Shown here piece by piece: positions 50,898 to 61,580 of a stretch of DNA of 64,000 bases (positions are counted from its first letter, which is position 1; each line of letters begins with the position of its first letter). The notes beneath the pieces are model-generated. The model did no database searches. It worked only from the letters and a program-made list of their open reading frames with translations, and was not told the origin of the DNA. The DNA is from Floricoccus tropicus (GTDB lineage Bacteria > Bacillota > Bacilli > Lactobacillales > Streptococcaceae). Position numbers and translations under genes: made by a program. Where the stretch lies: assembly GCF_001832905.1 (NCBI RefSeq), contig NZ_MKIR01000012.1, forward strand, positions 248,001-312,000, given 5' to 3'.

Positions 50898-51827
50898 TTA
50901 ACCATTCATTGCAGAAAATTCATTTATTAAATCTTGATCATTTGAAATATTAAAATGAATTCTTCCATCAGGCATTTCTATATTTTGACGGGTTAGCAAG
51001 ACTATAGGCTGCCCATTTTGATAACAAAAAAGATATAAATATCCTGTCAATTTTGCTTGACTAATATATCCATAGGATGCAACTACTACATAATCTGCAT
51101 CTCCAATTCCATTTGGCGAGAATACCATACTCACAGGTTTATTATCAACTGAAAAAGGAACCTTTCCAATATCACTTGGAAAAAATAATCCGAAGAAATC
51201 TATATCTTTTCCAAGTTTTCCTTGAGAATAGGGCTGATTCATAATTTCACTCCAGTAATTCATAAAATCTGCAAACTTTTTATCTTTTTGATCATCCCAT
51301 AAGTCATTTGAGTTGGATACACTTGCTTTTGATTCTTCCTCAGTTTTCTCAGAAGGATTATTTTTCGTTTCCGAGTTAGTAGATTCTATTGACGTACTTG
51401 ATGTACCAATCGCTTTCGGTTTACCTTTGTCTTTTCCATCACTATTTTCTACTAACATTTTTTCAACTTTCAATTTCACTTCTTGTGCATAATTTGAGCC
51501 TGATTTTGATGAATAGAATTTACTACCTGCTTTAGGCTCTTGGCTGATAACCATATAATCAGACCTATTTTCTTTCGTTATTTTTTTACTATCAATATTT
51601 GTAATAATGAAATTGACCTTGGCTTCTCCGTTAGAATTTTTATATACTTCCTCAGCCTTGCCATTATCATAAACATTTATATCAGAATCTTTAAGGTTTA
51701 TTCCAACATAATCTTTTAAAATATATTCATCACTACTTCCCTTGGATTCATTTTTTCCCTTACATCCACTAAATATCATCATGCAAGATAACATTATTAT
51801 GCTTAAAATAAGTACTTTTCTTTTCAT
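50898..51827 (-). CDS. DUF4767-domain lipoprotein (copy 2)
   Basis: 309 residues. Lipoprotein signal with lipobox FSGC (Cys22). Residues 35-125 form an N-terminal beta domain; 125-170 is a Ser/Lys/Glu-rich linker; 175-309 is DUF4767 (LWDDQKDKKFADFMNYWSEIMNQ ... GRIHFNISNDQDLINEFSAMN). Paralogue of the gene upstream, with the same length. Confidence 0.82.
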   Translation of the reverse strand: MKRKVLILSIIMLSCMMIFSGCKGKNESKGSSDEYILKDYVGINLKDSDINVYDNGKAEEVYKNSNGEAKVNFIITNIDSKKITKENRSDYMVISQEPKAGSKFYSSKSGSNYAQEVKLKVEKMLVENSDGKDKGKPKAIGTSSTSIESTNSETKNNPSEKTEEESKASVSNSNDLWDDQKDKKFADFMNYWSEIMNQPYSQGKLGKDIDFFGLFFPSDIGKVPFSVDNKPVSMVFSPNGIGDADYVVVASYGYISQAKLTGYLYLFCYQNGQPIVLLTRQNIEMPDGRIHFNISNDQDLINEFSAMNG

Positions 51828-51896
51828 ATACTATTATCCTTCACACTTTAATATTCTAAATAAATTATATCATAATTGTTTGTCACTAATAATATA

Positions 51897-51925
51897 CAAA
51901 AAAGTAGCGTGATAATCGCGCTACT
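51897..51925 (-). terminator. Terminator between the two DUF4767 genes
   Basis: AGTAGCG (51903-51909) and CGCTACT (51919-51925), followed on the minus strand by six Ts. It ends the copy-1 transcript, so copy 2 probably has its own promoter. Confidence 0.78.
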
Positions 51926-52008
51926 CAAACTCTAATTAACTAAGTAGATATTCTGTATATCAACATCAGTTTACAAAGAACCAGTTATTCCAACTAAATC
52001 ATTTTATA

Positions 52009-52938
52009 TTAACTATTTAATGCTGAAAATTCATTTATTAAATCTTGATTTTCTGTATACTTGAAATGAATTCTTCCATCTGGCATTCCTTGATTTTGTC
52101 CAGTGACTAAGACAACTGGTTGACCATTTTGATAACAAAACAGATATAACCAGCCAGAATTTTTTACCCCACTAATATATCTATAAGTCGCTGCTACAAC
52201 ATAGTCAGCATTACCAATACCGTCAGGCGAAAATACCATACTCACAGGTTGATCATTAACAGAAAAGCCAACTACTCCAATATCACTTGGTAAAGAAAGA
52301 CCAAAGAAATCTATATCCTGTCCAACCTTACCCTGAAGATATGGTTGTTGATTCATGGTTGCACTCCAATTTTGCATGAACCCTGCTAACTCTGTATCTT
52401 TTTGATTATTCCATAAAGCAGACTTAGTTGTGCTTTCTTTTGATTCTACTTTTGACTCCTCTGGAATCTCTTTTTTTGTTTCTGAATTAGTAGTTGATGT
52501 TGAAGAAGTTGATGCTTCAGCAGTACTTTCTTTACTCTTATCTTTTTCACTACTATCACTTACTGAAACTTTTTTGACTTTTAACTTCACTTCTTCAGCA
52601 TAATCAAATTTAGATTCCGATGAAGAAAATTTACTTCCAGCCTCTGGTTTTTGATCTATAATTTTATAATCACCCATATTATCTTTAGTTATGGCCTGAC
52701 CGTCTTCATTTTCAATAATAAATCTAACCTTGACTTCCCCTTTTGAGCTTTTGTATGTTTCTTCAGCTTCTCCACTATCTGAAATATTTATATAAGAGTT
52801 TTTCAAGTTAACTCCTTTATAGTCCTTTAAGGTGTACTCATCACTCTTAGCCTTAGTTTCATTCTTTCCCTTACAACCAGTAAATATCATCATGCAAAAC
52901 AACATTATTAAACTTAAAATAAATACTTTTCTTTTCAT
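52009..52938 (-). CDS. DUF4767-domain lipoprotein (copy 1)
   Basis: 309 residues, same layout as copy 2: lipobox FTGC (Cys22), N-terminal beta domain, charged linker, DUF4767 (LWNNQKDTELAGFMQNWSATMNQQPYLQGKVG). The N- and C-terminal domains are well conserved between the two while the linkers differ. A tandem duplication. Confidence 0.82.
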   Translation of the reverse strand: MKRKVFILSLIMLFCMMIFTGCKGKNETKAKSDEYTLKDYKGVNLKNSYINISDSGEAEETYKSSKGEVKVRFIIENEDGQAITKDNMGDYKIIDQKPEAGSKFSSSESKFDYAEEVKLKVKKVSVSDSSEKDKSKESTAEASTSSTSTTNSETKKEIPEESKVESKESTTKSALWNNQKDTELAGFMQNWSATMNQQPYLQGKVGQDIDFFGLSLPSDIGVVGFSVNDQPVSMVFSPDGIGNADYVVAATYRYISGVKNSGWLYLFCYQNGQPVVLVTGQNQGMPDGRIHFKYTENQDLINEFSALNS

Positions 52939-53003
52939 TAATCACCTCAGTAGCCAGTTTCTATTCATATTATAAATAAGATTCGTTAAGTATCATATTT
53001 TTA

Positions 53004-53582
53004 TTAAAATCCCATTGCATCCTTAACAAGTTTCTTATTTTTCTCTCCACTTAATTTTGACAACAATTCAAATGCTACATCAGCTGCTGTTTCTGGACAG
53101 TAAGAAGTTATAACATTTCCATCAACTACTACCCTTTCATTTACAACATCCACACCAAAATCTTTTAGTTGCTTTTGTCTATAGCCATTCTTTAAATGAT
53201 ATGTTGTATCTTTTCTATTCTTCAAAATCCCACTTTTTCCAAGCGGTAATGCTGCAACACAAATAGATGCAATAGTCTTATCTTGATTATTAAATTCTCT
53301 TATTAATTCTAAAAATTTATCATCAAATGCTTCACTATAAAAATCAAACTCTTCAAAACCACCAGGAATTGCTAATGCATCATAATCTTTTACTGAAATT
53401 TCATCTATAGTTCTATCCATAATTATAGGGACATTAAATGTGCTCATTACAGTTTCAGTAAAACCACAGGTTTCAACATCTACTGGTATATCAAAGTCAT
53501 TCCTAGCCCATCCCATAACATCAATAAAAACACTAAACTCCATTGCTTCAAAGCCTTTTGCACAAAAAACTAATATTTTCAT
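53004..53582 (-). CDS. DJ-1/PfpI family protein
   Basis: 192 residues. ILVFCAKGFEAMEFSVFIDVMGWA (Glu of the site at about 16), ALAIPGGFEEFDFY, and the nucleophile elbow ASICVAALPLGKSGIL with Cys near 107. Full length for the family (deglycase/chaperone/oxidative stress). Substrate not known. Confidence 0.88.
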   Translation of the reverse strand: MKILVFCAKGFEAMEFSVFIDVMGWARNDFDIPVDVETCGFTETVMSTFNVPIIMDRTIDEISVKDYDALAIPGGFEEFDFYSEAFDDKFLELIREFNNQDKTIASICVAALPLGKSGILKNRKDTTYHLKNGYRQKQLKDFGVDVVNERVVVDGNVITSYCPETAADVAFELLSKLSGEKNKKLVKDAMGF

Positions 53583-53669
53583 ATGTTATCTCCATTTATT
53601 TAATCATTTTGATAAATTATAATACATAGTATATCATATAAAATATTAGAATCATTATAAAATTAATAC

Positions 53670-53693
53670 AAAAAAACTCCCTTTCGGGAGTTT
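53670..53693 (-). terminator. Terminator of rplS
   Basis: AAACTCCC-TTTC-GGGAGTTT (53674-53693), followed on the minus strand by TTTTTTT-type run: a classic terminator after the rplS stop at 53713. Confidence 0.92.
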
Positions 53694-53712
53694 CAATCTA
53701 TCGTAAGATATC

Positions 53713-54060
53713 TTAACGACGGATTTCTTTAATACGAGCTGCTTTACCTTGTAATGCACGCAAGTAGTAAAGTTTAGCACGACGTACTTTACCGTAACGT
53801 ACTACTTCAATTTTGTCTACACGTGGAGTGTGTAATGGGAATGTACGTTCCACACCAACACCGTTTGAAATTTTACGAACTGTGTAAGTTTCGCTGATTC
53901 CAGCACCACGACGTTTAATTACAACACCTTCAAATAACTGAATACGTTCGCGAGTTCCTTCGACAACTTTCGCGTGAACACGTACAGTGTCACCAGGACG
54001 GAAAGCAGGGATGTCGCTACGTAATTGACCTTCTGTTAAAGCTTCGATTAATGGATTCAT
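53713..54060 (-). CDS. rplS: 50S ribosomal protein L19
   Basis: 115 residues, complete: [84 protein letters not shown]. It sits at the 30S-50S interface. Codon choice is visibly stronger (more C and G ends) than in its neighbours. Monocistronic between its own promoter and terminator. Confidence 0.99.
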   Translation of the reverse strand: MNPLIEALTEGQLRSDIPAFRPGDTVRVHAKVVEGTRERIQLFEGVVIKRRGAGISETYTVRKISNGVGVERTFPLHTPRVDKIEVVRYGKVRRAKLYYLRALQGKAARIKEIRR

Positions 54061-54150
54061 TTTTTCTATTCTCCTTCTCGATAATCTTATAATTCTATTT
54101 TTACAGCGGATTACCTGTGATATTTTTATATGTCCATCACATACCTGTCT

Positions 54151-54179
54151 ACTATATCAAAATGATATTTCAATGTCAA
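54151..54179 (-). promoter_or_regulatory. rplS promoter
   Basis: Minus-strand TTGACA (54179-54174), 17 bases, TATAGT (54156-54151). The following leader of about 85 nt contains GGTATGTGAT and ATCACAGGT, arms of a possible hairpin (TGTGAT / ATCACA) that may be an L19 leader-type element. Confidence 0.75.
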
Positions 54180-54208
54180 GACACTTACAATCATTCCTTC
54201 TAATGAAT

Positions 54209-54637
54209 TTACTTAATCCAAGACATGGTAAACTCTTTCTCATTATTATCTTCATCAATATTTTCAGACTCTATAATAAAATCTGCCTTTTTATAGAATT
54301 CTATTGCTGATATATTTTTTTCATAGACACTGAGTTTTAAGCTAGGTTTTATTTCTTTAATATAATCAAGTAACTTACTTCCTATACCTTTAGCTTGATA
54401 GTCATTTCTTACAAAGATTCCAGCAATATAGTTATCTGTTAGCCCTACAAAACCAACTATCTGCCCATCAGTTTCTTCTTCAAAAACATAAACCTCTGCC
54501 TGCGGTAAAATTTCCTTTACCATTTCAAAATTATTTTTCCAATAATCTCCTGGAATAAAATCATGTGCTGAAATATTTGTATCAAGCCAGAGCTTCATAA
54601 TATCAGTCAAATCATTTTCTTCAAATTTTCTTATCAT
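54209..54637 (-). CDS. GNAT family N-acetyltransferase
   Basis: 142 residues from ATG 54637 (MIRKFEENDLTDIMKLWLDTNI), 9 bp after GGGAG; ATG 54652 rejected. Acetyl-CoA site: FVRNDYQAKGIGSKLLDYIKE (the R/Q-x-x-G-x-G/A loop), and SVYEKNISAIEFYKKADFI. Acceptor unknown. Confidence 0.9.
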   Translation of the reverse strand: MIRKFEENDLTDIMKLWLDTNISAHDFIPGDYWKNNFEMVKEILPQAEVYVFEEETDGQIVGFVGLTDNYIAGIFVRNDYQAKGIGSKLLDYIKEIKPSLKLSVYEKNISAIEFYKKADFIIESENIDEDNNEKEFTMSWIK

Positions 54638-54685
54638 AGTCAAATCTCCCATTCAAAAAATAATTATACCATGATTTTCTTTCAA

Positions 54686-55450
54686 TTATTTAACATCCAC
54701 TGCCTTAGAAATAAAGTCAGCTACTTCTTCTGTGTCTCCTTCATAAAGTTTTTCTACTATATAAGAACCCACAATTACACCATCTGATACCTTATCAAAT
54801 CGTTTTACATCATCAAGGGTAGAAACGCCAAATCCTGTAACTACTGGGATTGGAGAAAGCGCCTTAAGGTCTGCTAAATGCTTATCTAAACTATCTTCAT
54901 AAGAATTTTTGCTACCGGTAACACCATTTATCGACACTGCATAGATGAATCCTTCAGCATCCTTGACCAACTGTTCCTGACGCGTCTTATCAGTCGATAG
55001 AGAGACCAGTCTGACAAAAGCGATATCGGAAGTATCCACGTATTTGCTAACGAAATCCTCATGCTCATAAGGAAGATCTGGAATTATCACTCCCTTAACG
55101 GCTGTTCCTTTCAAAGCTTCAAAAAAGTTTTCAATACCGTACTGATAGATTGGATTGAAGTAAGACATGATAACAAGAGGTGTGTCAGTTTCAATATTTT
55201 TCAACTTATCAATAATCTTGCTTAAGCTTGTGCCATGTGCCAAACTCCTAAGCCCTGCCAACTCGATTACAGGCCCGTCTGCGACTGGGTCAGAAAAAGG
55301 AACTCCAATCTCAATTGCTGAAACTCCAAGATCCGAGAGAAACTTGACTGTTTCTTCTAATCCATCAAGCCCATCTTTATGGTCTCCAGCCATAATGTAA
55401 GGAATGAATACTTTATTTTTTTCAGATAATTTTTTTGTCAAAGTTTTCAT
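54686..55450 (-). CDS. trpA: Tryptophan synthase alpha chain
   Basis: 254 residues from ATG 55450 ([14 protein letters not shown]), with AAAGGTG as site; the GTG at 55462 is inside trpB. Glu in [19 protein letters not shown] (catalytic Glu and Asp), [19 protein letters not shown]. It cleaves indole-3-glycerol phosphate and channels indole to TrpB. Last gene of the operon. Confidence 0.97.
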   Translation of the reverse strand: MKTLTKKLSEKNKVFIPYIMAGDHKDGLDGLEETVKFLSDLGVSAIEIGVPFSDPVADGPVIELAGLRSLAHGTSLSKIIDKLKNIETDTPLVIMSYFNPIYQYGIENFFEALKGTAVKGVIIPDLPYEHEDFVSKYVDTSDIAFVRLVSLSTDKTRQEQLVKDAEGFIYAVSINGVTGSKNSYEDSLDKHLADLKALSPIPVVTGFGVSTLDDVKRFDKVSDGVIVGSYIVEKLYEGDTEEVADFISKAVDVK

Positions 55451-55451
55451 A

Positions 55452-56654
55452 TTAATTTTCACCTTTCTCTGCTAGAATCTTACGAACTTGATCAACGTCC
55501 TTATCTCCACGACCAGATAAGTTAACAATCATAGTTGCATCGGGACCTAATTCTTTTGCTAGTTTGATAGCATATGCCACAGCATGTGAACTTTCAAGTG
55601 CTGGAATGATTCCCTCTTTTTGACTTAATAATACAAAGGCTTCCAAGGCTTCTTTATCAGTAGCACTTTCATATTTAGCACGACCAGTTTCATTAAAGTG
55701 ACAATGTTCAGGTCCTAATCCGGGATAATCAAGACCGGCTGAAATTGAATATGCTTCTAAAATTTGTCCATTTTCATCTTGTAAAATATCCATAAGTGTA
55801 CCATGAAGGACACCTGGTTTACCTTTAGTAATTGTTGCAGCGTGTTCATTTGTATCAAGCCCAAGACCTGCAGCTTCAACCCCGTAAAATGCTACTTCTT
55901 CATCATCTACAAAAGGATAGAATAAACCAATTGCGTTACTTCCGCCACCTACACAAGCAACAAGAGCATCTGGTAATTTTCCTTCAGCTTCTAAAATTTG
56001 TTTTCTTGCTTCACGACCAATAACAGATTGGTAATCACGCACAATTTCAGGATATGGATGTGGTCCTAAGGCACTTCCAATTACATAATGAGTATCTTCA
56101 ACTTGAGTAGCCCACGCGCGTAGAGCTGCATTTACCGCGTCTTTTAACACGCTTGATCCATCGGTAACTGATACAACTTTCCCACCAAGAAGCTCAATTC
56201 TAAATACATTAAGAGCTTGACGTTTTACATCTTCTGCTCCCATATAAATAGTACATTCCATCCCGAACAAAGCTGCTGCTGTCGCAGTCGCAACTCCGTG
56301 TTGACCAGCTCCCGTTTCAGCAATAATCTTATTTTTGCCCATTTTTTTAGCCAGTAAAACTTGACCTAAAGCATTGTTAATCTTATGAGCTCCTGTATGG
56401 TTAAGGTCTTCACGCTTCAAATAAATCTTAGCACCACCAGCATATTCAGTAAGGTTCTTAGCATAATAAAGAGGATTTTCTCGTCCAACATAGTTTTTCA
56501 AAAGATCATCAAATTCCTTTTGAAATTCTGGATCATTCTTGCTTTCTTCATAGGTCTCTTGAAGCTCCTTGACGGCTGCCATCAAAGATTCGGGAATAAA
56601 TTGTCCTCCAAATTCTCCGTAAAAGCCCTTTGCATCTGGATTAGAATACGTCAT
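55452..56654 (-). CDS. trpB: Tryptophan synthase beta chain
   Basis: 400 residues. PLP lysine in [18 protein letters not shown] (K near 89), GGGSNAIG for the PLP phosphate, [12 protein letters not shown]. It joins indole and serine to tryptophan. Its stop and the trpA start are one base apart. Confidence 0.98.
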   Translation of the reverse strand: MTYSNPDAKGFYGEFGGQFIPESLMAAVKELQETYEESKNDPEFQKEFDDLLKNYVGRENPLYYAKNLTEYAGGAKIYLKREDLNHTGAHKINNALGQVLLAKKMGKNKIIAETGAGQHGVATATAAALFGMECTIYMGAEDVKRQALNVFRIELLGGKVVSVTDGSSVLKDAVNAALRAWATQVEDTHYVIGSALGPHPYPEIVRDYQSVIGREARKQILEAEGKLPDALVACVGGGSNAIGLFYPFVDDEEVAFYGVEAAGLGLDTNEHAATITKGKPGVLHGTLMDILQDENGQILEAYSISAGLDYPGLGPEHCHFNETGRAKYESATDKEALEAFVLLSQKEGIIPALESSHAVAYAIKLAKELGPDATMIVNLSGRGDKDVDQVRKILAEKGEN

Positions 56655-57237
56655 AATTTTTTGTCCTTTCTATAAAGGATTTAATCTTAGCTAAATCCTT
56701 GACTCCGTTAGTTTCAATACCGCTCGAAACATCAACTCCTAAAATTTTGTCACCAAAGAATTCCACTGCCTGTACCACATTCTCTGGATTAAGACCTCCT
56801 GCTAAAATAAATTTTGCTTCAATCTGTTCAAGGGGAAGACTGTTCCAATCAAATTTTTGTCCACTTCCACCAACTGAACTATCAAGAAGTATTGTCATAT
56901 CTTTAAGGTCATAATAATATATTTTCTTATAATCATCAAATGATTTAATAACTGGTTTGATAATTTTTCTAATGTAGTCCATATCCTCTTGACCATGAAG
57001 TTGAACAATATCTAAACCAGCTTGGTTAGCAATATCATTTACAAAATCAATATCTTCATTTACGAATACACCAACTTTTTTTACATTACTTGGAACATCT
57101 TTGGTAATTTCAATCAATTGCTTAGGAGTTATTTGTCTTTTTGACTCACTAAGGATAAATCCTAGATGAGTTGCCCCACTAGCAACTGCACAATCAACAG
57201 CCTCTTTAGTTCTTAATCCGCAAGTTTTAATAATCAT
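56641..57237 (-). CDS. trpF: Phosphoribosylanthranilate isomerase
   Basis: 198 residues from ATG 57237 ([18 protein letters not shown]) with AAGGTGGA as site; the frame reaches 57276 inside trpC. Catalytic Cys7 (KTCGL) and an Asp in the C-terminal part ([15 protein letters not shown]). Overlaps trpC by 11 bp and trpB by 14 bp. Confidence 0.97.
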   Translation of the reverse strand: MIIKTCGLRTKEAVDCAVASGATHLGFILSESKRQITPKQLIEITKDVPSNVKKVGVFVNEDIDFVNDIANQAGLDIVQLHGQEDMDYIRKIIKPVIKSFDDYKKIYYYDLKDMTILLDSSVGGSGQKFDWNSLPLEQIEAKFILAGGLNPENVVQAVEFFGDKILGVDVSSGIETNGVKDLAKIKSFIERTKNYDVF

Positions 57238-57994
57238 TGCGTTCCACCTTAAGTGATTTGAGAGCCTCTTCCACATTAGAAGATCTCATCAATGATTCAC
57301 CAACAAGAATTCCATTGACATAAGGAGCTACAAATTCAGCATCACCCTCTTCTTTAATTCCTGATTCCGAGATATAAAAGCGATCTTCTTGAAAATATTT
57401 AGAAAGTTTCTCAGTAGTATCAAGAGATACTTCAAATGTTTTGAGGTTACGATTGTTAATACCTATCAACTTTGCGCCAAGTTTGTGAGCCTGTTTTAGC
57501 TCTTCTTTATTGTGAGTCTCCACTAAAACTTCAAGACCAAGACCAGTAGCATAATCATACAGCTCTTTTAATTTATTATAATCTAAGGCTGCTACAATCA
57601 GTAGAATCACCGTTGCGCCATTATTGACTGCCCTGTTAATCTGCTTCTTGTCAATGATGAAATCTTTGTTGAGAGTAGGAATTTTAACCTTACTTGAAAT
57701 TTTCCTCAGATACTCAATGTCTCCCTTAAAATATACTTGATCAGTTAGGACTGAAATTGCCATAGCTCCTGAACCTTCATATGATTTAGCCTGAGCTATA
57801 ATATCAGCATTAGTATTTATATCTCCCAAAGATGGGCTCGCCTTCTTAACCTCAGCAATAACTTGGAGCTCCTGTGAATTTTTCGACAAATAATCGACAA
57901 TTTTGTAGGTCTCTCTTAACTTACCAGGCTTTTCATCTGATATTTCAGCAACTTCTTTCCTTTTTTCCGTCAAAATCTTATCTAAAAAATCCAT
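57227..57994 (-). CDS. trpC: Indole-3-glycerol phosphate synthase
   Basis: 255 residues from ATG 57994 (MDFLDKILTEKRKEV), near AGAGGTG; a GTG at 58000 is two codons earlier. VIAEVKKASPSLG (catalytic Lys), LNKDFIIDKKQI, LIGINNRNL, SESGI: full set of the TIM-barrel enzyme. Confidence 0.97.
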   Translation of the reverse strand: MDFLDKILTEKRKEVAEISDEKPGKLRETYKIVDYLSKNSQELQVIAEVKKASPSLGDINTNADIIAQAKSYEGSGAMAISVLTDQVYFKGDIEYLRKISSKVKIPTLNKDFIIDKKQINRAVNNGATVILLIVAALDYNKLKELYDYATGLGLEVLVETHNKEELKQAHKLGAKLIGINNRNLKTFEVSLDTTEKLSKYFQEDRFYISESGIKEEGDAEFVAPYVNGILVGESLMRSSNVEEALKSLKVERNDY

Positions 57995-57996
57995 CC

Positions 57997-59019
57997 TCAC
58001 CTCTGATATTCCTGTAAAAGTTCAAGTTTTTCAAGTGCTTTCCCCGACTTAATCAAATCACGCGCCATAACACACCCCTCTTCAATCGAGTCCACCTTGC
58101 CATTAGCGTAGAAACCCAATCCTGCATTTAAAACAGTAGTCTCTAGATATGCTGAATCCTCTCCATGCAGTACTCCCAAGAGAATTTCTGCATTCTCCTT
58201 AGCATCTCCTCCTCGAATATCATCAGGATTTATTTCCTTAAGTCCAATATCACTGGCTGAAAATTCCTTTACCGAAACCCTTCCCTTGTCTAAAAAAGCA
58301 TATTTATTTACTCCAAATAGACTAGCTTCATCCATACCATTTGCTCCACTTATTACCAAGGCACGTTTACGACCTAACTTATTAAGAACTTGAGCAGTTT
58401 GTTCAAGCATCTCTGGTTTACTCGTTCCAAGTAACTGGCATTCTAAATTAACTGGATTAATTAATGGTCCGATTAAATTCATAATGGTTGGTATACCAAG
58501 TTCAAGCCTAGCAGGCATAACTTCCTTCATCTTGGGATGTAGATTCTGAGCGAAGAGAAATACAATCCCTATTTCCTCTAAGACTTGAGCTAATTTTTCA
58601 GCAGGAAGTGAGAGATTGATACCTAATTCTTCCAAGACATCAGCCGAGCCAGACTTACTAGAAATACTACGATTACCATGTTTTGCTACATTGATTCCAC
58701 CAGCTGACAGTACAAAGGCTGTTGTAGTTGAAATATTAAATGATTGACTTCCGTCTCCACCAGTTCCACAATTATCCATTGCATCTGTGACATTTGTTGG
58801 AACAAAAACTGTCTTATCAGCCATCGTTTTTGCAAGACCTGTTACCTCATCAACAGTTTCACCTTTCATCTTAAGAGCTGTTAAAAAGGCAATTATCTGT
58901 CCTTGACTATAAAGTCCTGAAAAAATATTTTCAGCTACTTCTTGCATTTCCTCAACAGTTAGATTTTCAAATCTTGAAATTTTATCTAAATATACTTTCA
59001 TATCAGTTACTTGATTCAT
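57997..59019 (-). CDS. trpD: Anthranilate phosphoribosyltransferase
   Basis: 340 residues. The family motifs [38 protein letters not shown] and NLIGPLINP are all intact. SD GGAGGTTGTAG before ATG 59019. Overlaps trpG by 17 bp. Confidence 0.97.
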   Translation of the reverse strand: MNQVTDMKVYLDKISRFENLTVEEMQEVAENIFSGLYSQGQIIAFLTALKMKGETVDEVTGLAKTMADKTVFVPTNVTDAMDNCGTGGDGSQSFNISTTTAFVLSAGGINVAKHGNRSISSKSGSADVLEELGINLSLPAEKLAQVLEEIGIVFLFAQNLHPKMKEVMPARLELGIPTIMNLIGPLINPVNLECQLLGTSKPEMLEQTAQVLNKLGRKRALVISGANGMDEASLFGVNKYAFLDKGRVSVKEFSASDIGLKEINPDDIRGGDAKENAEILLGVLHGEDSAYLETTVLNAGLGFYANGKVDSIEEGCVMARDLIKSGKALEKLELLQEYQR

Positions 59020-59587
59020 CTACAACCTCCAAAAAATTATCTATCATTGCCATTCCATCTGGTGTTCCAATACTTTCAGGATGAAATTGCAGTCCATATA
59101 TCTTAAGTTTCTCATTTTCAATTGCCATAATTTCATCGTCATCCGTAGCAAACCCTGTGATTTCAAAATTGTCCAATTTTGATTTTTCATCCATAACGAT
59201 TGAATGATAACGCATTACTTCAACTTCAGAAGGAAGTCCTTTAAAAATTTTATTGTTTTGGTCTTGCTTCATTTGAGATTTTTTTCCATGCATTACTTGT
59301 TTGGCAAGCCTTAACTTTCCTCCAAATACTTCAACTATTGCTTGAAAACCTAAGCAAATTCCGAGGATTGGTTTCTTCCCTGCATAATATTCAATCATCT
59401 TTTCCATCTGCCCCGCATCTTTTGGCCACCCTGGACCTGGTGAAAATATTAAGGCATCAGCCTTGTATGCAAGCTCGTAAATTTTTTGATGATCGTTTCT
59501 TAGTACGTGAACCTCATCGTGTTTATCCCCGACATACTGGGCTAGATTGTGAGTGAAAGAATCGTAATTATCAATTATTAAAATCAT
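59003..59587 (-). CDS. trpG: Anthranilate synthase glutamine amidotransferase
   Basis: 194 residues, class I amidotransferase: nucleophile Cys in [10 protein letters not shown], His/Glu in [11 protein letters not shown]. Separate from trpD, unlike the fused form in enterics. Starts 1 bp after trpE. Confidence 0.97.
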   Translation of the reverse strand: MILIIDNYDSFTHNLAQYVGDKHDEVHVLRNDHQKIYELAYKADALIFSPGPGWPKDAGQMEKMIEYYAGKKPILGICLGFQAIVEVFGGKLRLAKQVMHGKKSQMKQDQNNKIFKGLPSEVEVMRYHSIVMDEKSKLDNFEITGFATDDDEIMAIENEKLKIYGLQFHPESIGTPDGMAMIDNFLEVVDESSN

Positions 59588-59588
59588 A

Positions 59589-60962
59589 TCAGTCTCCTAG
59601 ATTCATAAATAAACGGGCTTTGTTAAGGCATTCTTGGTACTCTGATTGTGGGTCGCTATCATATACGATACCAGCTCCCGCTTGAACGTAAGCTTTGGAA
59701 TTTTTCACTAGCATGGTGCGGATAGTAATTGCAAAATCACAAGTATCATTATGTGTTATATAGCCAACTGCTCCTCCGTAAAAGCCACGCTTAACTTTTT
59801 CAAATTCGTAAATTCTTTGGTAAGCTCTGTGCTTAGGTGCCCCGCATAAAGTTCCGGCCGGCAAGGTAGCGAGCAAAGCATCAACACTGGTTAATCCTTT
59901 TCTCAATCTACCTTCAACGATTGAAACTAGGTGCATCACATATCTGTATCGCTCAACCTTCATGAAAAGTGGTACTTCAACGCTTCCATAGTTGGAAATC
60001 TTTCCAATATCGTTTCTTCCAAGATCGACAAGCATTTGATGTTCCGATATTTCCTTTGGATCCCTGACAAGACTCTCTGCAAGTTCGATGTCTTCCAACT
60101 CGTTCGCCCCTCTTTTCCTTGTACCAGCTATTGGATTTGTTGAAACAATGCCATCTCTTACTGCTACCAAGCGTTCAGGTGATGAACCGATAATCTGAAA
60201 TTCCTCAAAGTCTAAATAATAAAGATAACTAGATGGATTCTCAACCCTTAAGCGCCTATAGTAGTCAAAAGGATTTTGTCTTATATCTGCCTCAAAACGT
60301 TGACTAAGAACTATCTGAAACATATCTCCCTGCCTGATTAATTCACGTGCTTTAGCAACTGATTCAATAAATTCATCTTTTTCAGTCATGCTTGCAAAAG
60401 ATAATTTTTCAAGATTATTGTCTTCAAACTCATTAGATGCAATTTTATTAAGCTGCGCCAAATCATTTTTGATTTGATTCTCTAAGTCTTCTTTACTTCT
60501 GCCAGAATATATATTGTCTTCAACAATTGTTACAAGTTCTTCTTTGTGGTCATATATAAAATATGATTCAAATAGCATAAAGTAAAAATCTGGTATGTCA
60601 AAATTGTCACTTAAATCAATTTGTAAGTCCTCGTAGAAACCATACATATCAAAACTCACATATCCAATAGCTCCTGATTGAAAAGGAAAATCTAAGTTTG
60701 ACTCTTTATTAGATTTTGGAGTAGTCACAATATTTTCCAGATATTTGAAAGGATCATCTGTTTTGATTTCCTCATCGTCATGATGTAAAGTTCCATCTTG
60801 AAATTTAATATGACTTACTGGATTAAAAGCAATTATTGAATATCTAGACTGACTACTGTCTCTTGGAATACTCTCTAGAATTACCTTATTCTTCCCCATG
60901 AGTCTTAGGTAAATGCTTATTGGTGTTAGTGAATCTGCTTTGATTACTTTTTTAATTAACAT
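59589..60962 (-). CDS. trpE: Anthranilate synthase component I
   Basis: 457 residues from ATG 60962 (MLIKKVIKADSLTPISIYL), with GGGGGAA as site. Chorismate-binding part: FQIVLSQRFEAD, ASPERLV, NPIAGTRKRG, VDLGRNDIG, PAGTLCGAPKHRA. The tryptophan feedback site appears to be near the N-terminal SxPIS. First gene of the operon, after the T-box. Confidence 0.97.
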   Translation of the reverse strand: MLIKKVIKADSLTPISIYLRLMGKNKVILESIPRDSSQSRYSIIAFNPVSHIKFQDGTLHHDDEEIKTDDPFKYLENIVTTPKSNKESNLDFPFQSGAIGYVSFDMYGFYEDLQIDLSDNFDIPDFYFMLFESYFIYDHKEELVTIVEDNIYSGRSKEDLENQIKNDLAQLNKIASNEFEDNNLEKLSFASMTEKDEFIESVAKARELIRQGDMFQIVLSQRFEADIRQNPFDYYRRLRVENPSSYLYYLDFEEFQIIGSSPERLVAVRDGIVSTNPIAGTRKRGANELEDIELAESLVRDPKEISEHQMLVDLGRNDIGKISNYGSVEVPLFMKVERYRYVMHLVSIVEGRLRKGLTSVDALLATLPAGTLCGAPKHRAYQRIYEFEKVKRGFYGGAVGYITHNDTCDFAITIRTMLVKNSKAYVQAGAGIVYDSDPQSEYQECLNKARLFMNLGD

Positions 60963-61039
60963 AAGTTCCCCCATATAGTTGTTTGAAATAGAATAATAAG
61001 GGAAGATGAGTTGAAATATAATATCGAATAGCTATAAAT

Positions 61040-61457
61040 ACAAAAAAGCCCACAGGCAATATACATTACCTGTGGGCGTATTATTAGTCATAATTACGCG
61101 GTACCACCACATTTAGAATCATTTTATTGATACGTCAAATAGGCTTGAATTTATATAAACTATTAGAAAAATATTTTTCTTCAAGTATACAAAATCCATT
61201 AACTCCAATGACTAAATCTTTTAATTTACAATAGGTTATTGTAAATTACGATTCCATCTCTCATCCTCCAACAAGGACTTGTCAGATATCGGTGACCACC
61301 GTGGTTCTCATTGTTTCAAACCAATATATACAATAGCAGATCTAAAATAAAATCCAACTATCAAACAAAGCCCATTCACTTTTTTCCCAACACCGACTCA
61401 CACTAACCGTCGACTCCCTGAAGATATTCTAAAAGTTACTCTTCTTTGTTTCTTATT
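61040..61457 (-). promoter_or_regulatory. Tryptophan T-box riboswitch (leader of trp operon)
   Basis: Transcribed leftward ahead of trpE. The conserved T-box GTGGTGGTACCGCG is at 61110-61097. The terminator is GCCCACAGG (61056-61048 / 61077-61069 pair) followed by six Ts, at 61042-61077. A UGG (Trp) codon at 61374-61372 in GTGAATGGGC fits the specifier loop position in stem I. Uncharged tRNA-Trp would stabilise the antiterminator and allow transcription of trpEGDCFBA. Confidence 0.92.
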
Positions 61458-61464
61458 GTTGATA

Positions 61465-61493
61465 ATAATATATTATTTTAAATTAAGTGTCAA
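61465..61493 (-). promoter_or_regulatory. trp operon promoter
   Basis: Minus-strand TTGACA (61493-61488), 17 bases, TATTAT (61470-61465). Start point expected near 61458, giving a leader of about 495 nt before trpE. Confidence 0.85.
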
Positions 61494-61580
61494 GCACTTT
61501 TTTTAATTTTCTAAATATTATCTATTCATAAATAATTTATTTTATAGCATTTACTTATAATATATAAGCTCATTCATAAA

